DNA of 64,000 nucleotides from Edaphochlamys debaryana. Its lineage: Eukaryota > Chlorophyta > Chlorophyceae > Chlamydomonadales. The translations under genes and the position numbers were made by a program. A model generated the notes under the pieces. That model had not been told where the DNA came from, ran no database searches, and was given only the letters and a program-made list of their open reading frames with translations. Positions 23,101 to 32,100 of the stretch are shown here, piece by piece (within the stretch, counting starts at the first letter, position 1; each line of letters opens with the position of its first letter). The stretch is taken from positions 1,116,001 through 1,180,000 of the forward strand of contig JAEHOE010000005.1 in the NCBI GenBank assembly GCA_016858145.1, read 5' to 3'.

Positions 23101-26100
23101 GCCCCCTCTCCCCACCTGCAGCGCCGCCGGGATGGTGATGATCTTCATGATGGCGCTGCCCAGGCGCTCCCGGTAGTAGTCCCAGTCCACAATGTCGCGC
23201 ACGTCGGGGACCTGGGCGTGGCCCCCGGAGCCTGGGGGGATGGGTGGGGGGTGGGGGTGGATGCGCAGGCGGACAGGAGACGACAGGGGATGGGGGAGAG
23301 CTGCGAAGCGCTCCGAGCTTGCCTTTCTTTCCGTCCCTGGGAAACGCTCGGACACTACATCCCCCATGTCTCCGCTCGGATCCACGCAACTTCCTCGTCC
23401 ATCCTTCGTCCCCACTTCCCGCACCCCACAACACCCCCCACCCGTCCTTCCCTTCCATCTCCTCCCCCGACCTCCGCAACTCACCCACGTCCACATCTCC
23501 CCTTCCACCCTAGCTTCCACCCCTCCTCCACCACCCCTCCATCCCATCCAACTCACCCACGTCCCCACCGCACCACTTGCGCAGCCACGCCCTCGCCACA
23601 GCGGGCTCGGCCGAGAAGATCGACACTGGGATGGCCCGCTCGGAGGTGGGCTGGTTGAGCGGTTGGCGCGCGATCACGTAAGTGCAGTTGAGGCCCTTGT
23701 CCTTGATCCGTTCGTCTCCCAGGAAGGCAGCCAGGCGGTTGGCGGTTGAGATGGCGCACGACTTGCGGCCTTCAAGGGGCGGGAAAGGGCGTAAGAGGCG
23801 TGTGCGAGGTGCCGTGGACTCTTGTTTGAGGGGTGCGGCAGGAGCTCCCGACAACCCCATCCCACCCCAGCCCCCCCCCTCACCCTCGTACTCCGCCAGC
23901 GCCTTGCTCATGGTGGTGGCCTCACTGATGTGCTCCAGCAGCTCCTCGTCGGTCAGGTCCACACCCTGGGGGGGGGGGAAAGAGGGAGGGGGTGCGATCA
24001 GGAGGATGAGGGTGCTGGTAGCGTGGCTCGTGTGCAAGGCTCGGCAGGCGCCCCGCGTCCCACCCCCAAAGGCGCCGCAACGTGCCGCACACCCTGCGTA
24101 CGCCCTGCAGCACGTGCTCGTGGCGTGGCGAGCCGGCACGGTCCCCACGAGCGCAGGCCCAGGCCCAGGCCCAGGTCCAGGCCCAGGCCCAGGCCCAGGC
24201 CCAAGGAGCTGTGCGCCGCACCCCCCCTCCTGCCCCCCCCACCCGTGTGTCGAGCAGGTCCAGCCAGCGATTGGCCACCGCCCCCACGGCCGCGTAGCAT
24301 TCCTCCAGGGTGGAGCCCTTGAGGAACTGCTCAAACACCTGGGGGGGAGGGGGGGGGGAAGAGGGGGGGAGGGGGAGGGGAGGAAACGTGGATGGATGAG
24401 TGTTAGAGGCTGCTCGTGGGATGGGGTAGGGCTGCAGGACGAGTGCAAGAGAGTGAACGAGAGCACCTCCCGCGACAAAGCCCCTTCCCTCCCTCCCCCC
24501 ACCCACCTCCGCCTGGAAGACCTTGATGAGCTTCAGCACACCCCTCCCCCCCCTCCGTCCTGCCCCTCCCTCCTGCCTCATCCCCCTCTTCTCCCCCTCC
24601 CCTAGATCCACCCACCTCGGCTTGGAAGACCTTGATCAGCTTGAGCTCCCCCCGGCGCTTCACCTCGAAGCCCTTGAGCTCCGCCAGCGAGCCGTCGTGG
24701 TTGAACACGGCGTAGCGCTTCTTGATGGACTTGCCCTCCTCCTTGGAGGCGGGCAGGATCATGGCCTGGCGGTTGGGAGTTGGTTTGTTGGAGGGTGGTT
24801 GAGGTGGTTGAAGGGGTTGGGGGCTGGTGGGAAGGCATGGCCTGTGTCCTGGCGACGAGAGTGGGAGGGGCCTCACAAGCTCCTGGGCGGCGTGGATGGT
24901 GACTAAGGCAGCCGTAGCGCACTTGCCGTACGGCTACAGTGCACTGCATGACTCACCCTGTACGGCCCGTCCACCTCGAACTCGATGCTCATCTCGGAGC
25001 TGACGCTGTAGCGGGGCGGGCCGGGGGGCGCGGGTTCCCCGGGGGCGGGCTTCACCAGGGTCTGGTACTGGTCGTTGGTGTTGTGCTGAGGGGGGTAGGG
25101 GAGGGGGGGGTGGATGCGTGGATGGAGGGGTGAGCTTGTGCACAACGCAGTACGGTCTGCATGGCCGACCTCCGCTCTCGGCGACCGCACGTGCAGCTCA
25201 GCCCCAACCCCCGCCCCCCTGCACCCCGCTCCCCCCTCCCCACGCAGAGGCTCTCCACGTCACTCTGCACTCTCGCTTGCCCGCTACTGCTCAGCACACT
25301 GCCTCTTACTGCCGCTTGCTCTCCTGCACACACACACCTTCTGCTCACGACTGCACTTATACTTATCACACGCCGACCCTACGCATCCTCAACACACCCA
25401 CCTGCGCCACCATGACGTTGAGGACGCAGCAGGGGTACGACAGCTTGAACTCCTTGCCGTTCTGGGGGGGGGAATAGGGGGAGGGAGGGGCTCGGTTGTG
25501 AGCGGGGTTCGCATGAGAGCAGGGCACTGGGAACAGAGAATGCGCGAGGGGGGCCTCCAACACCCTGCAACCAATTCTCCTTCCCCTCCCCCCCTGCATC
25601 CCCCCTCCCGCCCCCCTCTCTACCTTGTTCTTGAACTTGAAGTTCTCGGGGAAGGAGCCGGGCAGGGCGCACCAGATCCCGTCCGTATCCAGCTCCAGCG
25701 TACGACCCAGATCCAGAACCAGGGCGTTGGCGCGCTAAGGGGGGGGAGGGAGGCGGGGGTGGGAGAGGAGGGTGACCGGCATTAAGGGGGTGCTTGTTCA
25801 ATACACGCCGTGCCGTTCAGAACCACTGCCACTCCCCTCTGCAAGCAAGATCCAAGTTGACCCGGTCTGGCTTGATCATTGATCCAACATTGCCGTACCT
25901 GGATGATGTTGGCCCCCGTGTACGTCACCACACCCGCCATCTCCATGCTGTACCAGCGGGCGCCCTGGGGGGGGCGAGGGGGAGGGAGAAGGGGATTAAG
26001 AGGGGGGCACGGTTCAGAGGCAGGGCTCGTGGCTGGCGGCGGAAGAGAGCTTGTGGCTTGGGGGTCCCGGCAAACGCACAGTCCCACATCGCGTGGCATC

Positions 26101-29100
26101 GCAGGGTGCAGCGCAGCAGCGCAGCACGGTACAGCGCAGCACGGCGCAGCACGCACCTTGCGCATGACGTAACCGTAGAAGGAGTTGAGGATGCACTTGT
26201 GCGCCAGCTGCAGGGACTCGTACAGCACACACATGTCGGCGGCCTCCTGCGGGGGGTAGGGTAGGGGGGGCAGGGTCGGACAGGATTGGGGAGGCGGGGC
26301 GTGAGGACCCTGTGTGTGCTGGTGAGTGGGCCCACCCAGACCCCTTCCATCCTAGCTGCCCCCCGCGTTGTTGCAGGGGTGCCAGGCTCAAGGTGGGCCT
26401 TGGCCAGCGCAGGCCTCCCCGGTCTCGTGCGGTCGCACCCCACGGCCGCCGCTGTAGGCCGCCTCCCCCTCCCCCATCCCCCCACCTGGATCTTGATGGG
26501 GTTGCCCCCCGCCTTGGCCTCATCCAGCTTGCCCTTCCACACCTGTCAGGGGGGGGGGAGGGAAGGGATGGACGGGAAGGGCAGGTGAATGCGTGCACGG
26601 GGTAAGGCACCAAACCCAAGTCCACCTTCCAAACCCACGTCCAGCTTCACGCCCTCAGGCCGCCATGCTGCGCGCTTGCGTCCACCCCTGTCCACACGCC
26701 TTTTTCCCCTCCTCTTCTCCCCTTTCCCCCCCTCCCCTCCCCGTCCCGTCCCCTCCTCTGCCGCCCTCCCCCCAACCCCTCCCCGCCCCCACCCCACCTT
26801 GCCCAGCCCCTTGTACTCGTATCGCCGGTCCCTGAAGGCCCGCACTGTGTCGATGTAGAAGGCGTTCTCGCGCTGGCAGATGCCGGCGGTGCGCAGCTGC
26901 GTGATGGGCTTGTCAAGCACGCGCTTGTAGACCTGGGGGGGGAAGGGGGTTGAGAAGGGGGGGGGAGGGGGGATACGGATGGGCGGTTTGGGCTGCTGTT
27001 GGGGGTCGGGAGGGTCCAGCACGCGCTTGTAGGCCTTGGGGGGGGCTGAAGCAAGTGTTTGGGGAAGCGTATGTTATCTTTAGGGGAGGACGGCCCAGCT
27101 AAGCACCAGCAGGCCCCCCCACATAAACACACGCAGCCCCGCCCCCCAACGCTCGCTCGCTATGGAGCGCTCGGTGCGCATCGGGCACCTCATCGGGCAC
27201 TTCTTGGGTATCTTCGTTCTGGACCCCCCCTTCAAATCCCCCACCCCCCACCTTTTGGCAGTACTTCTTGAGCCGCTCCTGCAGCAGCTTGCCCTGCTCC
27301 TCGGAGCCCAGGTCGCCCCACGACCGCATGGGGGCGGGGCCCCCCGCCCCGCCCTCGCCGGAGGCCCCCGGGCCCTCACCGTAGCGGCCCCCGCCCCCGC
27401 CTCCTCCTCCCCCGCCGCCGCCCCAGCCGCCGCCCCCGCCCCCGAATCGCTCGAAGGCGCCGGTCGCGGGCGGGAAGGTCTCCGCCTGCAGCTGCGCCTT
27501 GATCTGCAGGTACTCGGAGCGGGAGGCGGCGTAGTGCTCGCCGCGCCACACCTGGGGGGTTGGGGAGGGGGAGGGGGAGGGGGAGGGGGAGGGGGGGGGG
27601 AGGGGGGAGGGGGAGGGAGGTGTGGGCGTGGGCGGAGCTGGGTGGGGGCCGTGGGGGTGGTTGGGCGCTTGGGGCTGGGTGCCTGGAGGCATGTGGGCGG
27701 AGTAGGTCGGCCCCACACCCTCAATCTCCGCAGCTGTGACCCTCCACAGCTGTCTCCGCCTGGCCCGCACCCGCCACAGCCCCGCCCCCATCCCCCGACT
27801 CGCCCACTCCATCTGGCGCAGGCACTTCTTGCCGGGGGCGTTGAAGTCGCAGGCGGCGCAGTCCTCCTCCGTCACGATGGCAGAGGGCTGGGGACAAGGG
27901 GGGGGGGGGAAGAGACGCAGGGAGTCAGGTCGGTACCCACTGAGCGCCCCAGCTGCCTGCCTTTGCCTTTGCATGCCTTTGCACGCCCCCCTCCCTCCGC
28001 CGCCCCCCACCCCCCCACACACTCACGACTGCACTTAGGCTTATCACGCGCCGACCCTACGCATCCTGAACACACACAATCCCACACCCCCCAACCGCTT
28101 TATCACCTGCAGCCTGTTTGTGAGGATGATGTTGGGGTACATGGCGGCAACGTCCAGGTGGTAGATGAGGGGGTGCTCCTCGCTGGGGGGGGGGGGAGAG
28201 ATAAAAGGGGTGGGAGGGGGGCGAAGATGGGTGGCGTGAAGGGGATGTCGGGTTGCCTGCCAGCCACTCCCAGTGCCCATCCACTCTGCTCTTTGCCTCC
28301 TCCCCACCTCCACTCCCCCGCCCCACCCGCCACCCCCCTCCAGCCCCCCCCTCTCCCCTCCACCCCCCCCCCACCGGTTGGGCGTGTCCCTCAGCGCCTC
28401 CAGTTTGGCCGCGATGGCCGCCCGCACGTCCCCGTAGTTGGCCGCGTCCGCCTCCCCCCCCTTCCAGTGGGCCTCGTGCACCAGGGAGTAGGACAGGTCG
28501 CGGTCCAGGTTGTCCAGCAGCATCTAGGGGGGGGGAGGGGGAGGGAGGCAAGGGAGGCAAGGGAGGCAAGAGGGGTGGTGGTAGAGGCGAGAGGGGGAGG
28601 GATCAGATAAAAGGGCTGAGGGGAAAGGTAAGGTCGGGGTCCAAGTTGTGCAGGACCGCGGTTCAGGCCCCCTACCGCCCCCACCCCCACCTCCCACCCC
28701 CCACCTGGTACGCCGCTGGCTTGCACTTGAACTTGAGCGGCAGGTCAGACCGGAACACCCCGCTCTCCAGCGCCTCCACCTGCGGGGTGGGATGGGGGGG
28801 TTGGAAGGGGCCGAGTGCTGGTCGGTATCAGGCTGCAGGTACTATCGTACACATGCACCTCGGCACATACACACAGTCCCCCTGGCACGCACCTTCCCCA
28901 CCGCACCCGAGCCTCACAAATAGTCACAACGCCCTCACCTTCCCCTCCCTTCCCCAAACCCAAGTCCAGGCCCCCCCCACCTTCCCCCCGATGTAGGTCT
29001 CGCTCTCCAGCAGGTGCCCCCGGTACATGGCCTCACGGGCGGACACGTGCTTGTTGGGGCACACGATGTTGGCGCGGTAGGCCTGGGGGGGGGGAGGGGA

Positions 29101-32100
29101 GGGGAGGAGGGGCAAGGCGTGGGTGCGGGTTGGTAGGGGGATTGGTGGGGGTTGGTAGGAGGGGCTTCCCACCTCCCCCCTCTGACCCCATCCTGTGCCT
29201 CCCCCGTGAGCACGCGCCCACCGCTCCTGGCCAAGCCCTTCTGTCCTCCTCCCTCTGCTCCCCTTCCCCCTTGGGAGTTGGGACCCCCCTCTGCTCCCCC
29301 CTAAACCTAAACCCTAAGCCCCCCTTAGTCAGCTCCCGCCCCCGTTAGTAAGCTCCCCCCCCTAGTCAGCCCCCTCACCTCCACCATGAGCAGCTGCTCG
29401 CACAGCGTGCCCGAGCCCTTGCGCAGCACCTCGTCCGGCGGCAGCGGGATGATGGTGGCAAGGGAGAAGATGAAAGGGTGCACGTAGGTCATGTAGAGGT
29501 AGTAGGTGGACACGGCGTCGGAGACGGAGTAGGAGGCCATGGCCTGACAGGGGGGGAGAGGGAGGGGGGAAGAGGTGGGGCTCGTGATCACATCAACAGA
29601 GAGAACGCCCGCACACAGCACACCGCTCGCCGGCCCCTGCTTCCTGCTGCCCTCCCGTCAACCTATTTCTTCCGTCCACCCAAAACACGCTTGGCATCCC
29701 CTCAACCCCCCCACTCCACCCCACCCTCCACCCCCAACCCCCGCACCTGCGGTGTCTCCCTCGCCAGTCGCACCATGTCCTCGGGCGCCACCTCCACCGG
29801 GTCATAGCCCAGCTTGGCCTTAGTCACGGCCTGGGGGGGGGAGGGGGAGGGGGAAGGAGGCGCGGGGCGTTTGAGGGGGGTTGACGGGAGCCGCCATGGG
29901 CACTTCCCCCCTCCCCCCCAGCCCTTCCCTCACTTCCTTCACTCACCAAGCCCCCCACCTTGAGGCCCCTGCTCCCCCTGCTTCCCCCACACCCCTCCCC
30001 CAACCGTCCCTCTCCCCCTTGCCCCTTACGTCATCCCCCCCACACACACCTTGAGGCCCCTGCTCCCCTGCGGCAGGTAGCTGTCCCGATCCACCCAGTG
30101 CATGCAGTCCATGTGTACGGCATGGCGGGCGAGGCACTCCTTGGAGCTGCCCGGGCCCGAGCCGGGCCCGCCGCCGCGCATGCGGAAGCCGATCAGCTGA
30201 CTCATGTCCAGGCCCAGGATGGCGCAGCGGGCCTCTGAGTAAGGGCGGGGGAGGTGAAGGGTCACGGGGGCGTCGGTTAGGAGTCGAGGGCGGGGACTGA
30301 ACGGGCGCGGGAGAGGCCAATGGATATCGGTATGACCAAGACACGTGTAATTTGCTGGGCCTGATTCTGGGCCTGGGCCTGTGGGCGCCGTGGGCCTGGC
30401 CTTGGTCCCACCTATGAAGGGGAAGTCGAAGAAGTCTCCGTTGTAGGTGACGTAGATGGCGGGCTGCACCTGGCGCATGTGCTCGAAGAAGCGGAGCAGC
30501 AGCGAGCGCTCGTCTTTCTCATTGAAGACCTGGGGGGGAAAATGGGCGTTTGTAACTTGAGCAGGGTTATGTAGTCTGAGGGATGGCTTTTAGTGATGGG
30601 CCTCAGCGCTTGCCCTTCCCTGTACGACTACTTGCGACTTGCCTCCCCCCCCGGCCTGCTCTCCCCCCGCACCTTGAACGGCCCCTCGAACTCGGGCTTC
30701 GGCGTGTACTCGAAGTCCGAGATGTCGCCCCCCACCACCTCCCGGTTCACGATCAGGTAGCCCTGGCGGTCCAGCATGTAAGAGATCATGAAGACCTGAC
30801 AGGGGGGGAGAGGGGTGGGGGGGATGAGATCAAGGGTGGGGATGCGGACGGCTTGATGCCGGCGCGTGAGGGGGGAAGAGCAGAGAAGCGCGCACCCAGC
30901 TGCCGTACAGCTCCCGTCCTTCGTGCAGCGCACCTGGTCGTACTCGGCGTTGGGGAACTGCAGGGGCAGCTTGGTGGTCTCAATGTCGAAGGCGCAGATG
31001 CGGGGCTCGGCACGCTTGGGGTAGGGGGGCGGGGGGGTTGGGAGGGGTCAGGAGGGGGGCCGGGGGCGGAGGTGACCAGGGCAGACCACCATCATTTCGT
31101 CGCTCCATTGTAACGCAGGCTTCCTCCCTGACCGGGTCACTCACTCTCCCTCTGACGCAGACCTCCGACCTGTAGCAATCCCAGCCTGGGCCCTGCCCCT
31201 CTCCCCACCCGCCCTAACCAACACCCCCCCCTCCGCATCCCACCCCACCCTCACCCCACCCCACCCCGCCCTCATCCCACCCCTCCCCACCTGTAGCAGG
31301 TCCGCCCTCCGCTCCATCTGCGTGCTGCCCTCCTTGCACCGCACCGTGTACCAGTGCCCCACCCGTACGTCCGTGTCGATCGCGAACCGCACGTGGTACG
31401 GCACGTCGTACTCGCGCAGCTCCAGGAAGGCCTCGCGGATGTCCTGTCAGGGGGGGGGGGGGGTTAAAGGCGGGGGGTCAGCGGGGTTGGAAGGCTGCAG
31501 GGACAGGGTGGATGAGGTTGAGCGGGTAGGGAGGACGCGGTTTGCGCCGGGCGCACTGCGGTCCTTGATCCTGCTTGCTCTTCATCCCCGGGGCCCCGGG
31601 GCCCCGATAGAGAACTTATCTCCCGCCCCTATGCATCCCATCCCATCCCATCTTGGTCCCGCACCTGCAGCTTGCCCCCCCTGCCGCCCTCCTCGCCCTC
31701 CCCCCCGGCCGCTGCGTAGGCCGAGGTGGTGGCGGCCCGGGCTGCGTTGGCCGCCACGTGGGGGGCCACCTCCTTACGGATCTGGGGGCATGGGGGGCGG
31801 AGGGTGAAAGATGGGGGGGAGAACAGGGGGGCGCGGGGGCATATAATCGCTGGGGAGAATATTGGCCAGAGCTGGAACATTCCCCCCTCCCGCCTCCCCC
31901 TAACAGCCCCGGCACATTCCTTTCCCTTGGCCACGCCCTCTTCCGCATGATCTCGGGGCTCCGGCTTGCTTCCCTACCCACGTCCCCCACCCACCTCCAC
32001 CATCCCCCCGCCCATCCCCCCGGGCCACACACCCCTTCCCCCCCACACCCCCACCCCCTCCCCCTCCCACCTCCACCAGCTGCTGCACGGTCCAGGCCGT

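Larger units (their letters stand above)
24616..29082 (-). other. POLE: POLE exons 15-28: catalytic polymerase core
   Basis: Exons (complement): 28981-29082, 28705-28779, 28375-28523, 28107-28182, 27804-27887, 27252-27551, 26798-26932, 26486-26542, 26157-26246, 25899-25964, 25624-25734, 25402-25461, 24957-25085, 24616-24765. Motif A is [18 protein letters not shown] (Asp near residue 657), motif B is [15 protein letters not shown] (from about 882), motif C is [10 protein letters not shown] (Asp 932 and 934). [13 protein letters not shown] in exon 19 and GICQREN in exon 21 match the cysteines of the Fe-S/P-domain site known in yeast Pol2. Exon 19 ends TGG followed by GCGAGT, a second GC donor. 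Exon 28 has [18 protein letters not shown], the family KKRY motif. Confidence 0.93.

Noticed and set aside
24504..24536. Extra POLE mini-exon
   Set aside because: It has a donor but no matching acceptor, and it repeats residues already encoded by exon 28.
27162..28610. 482-residue plus-strand open frame
   Set aside because: It lies antisense to POLE exons 17-20, which match the polymerase family strongly.
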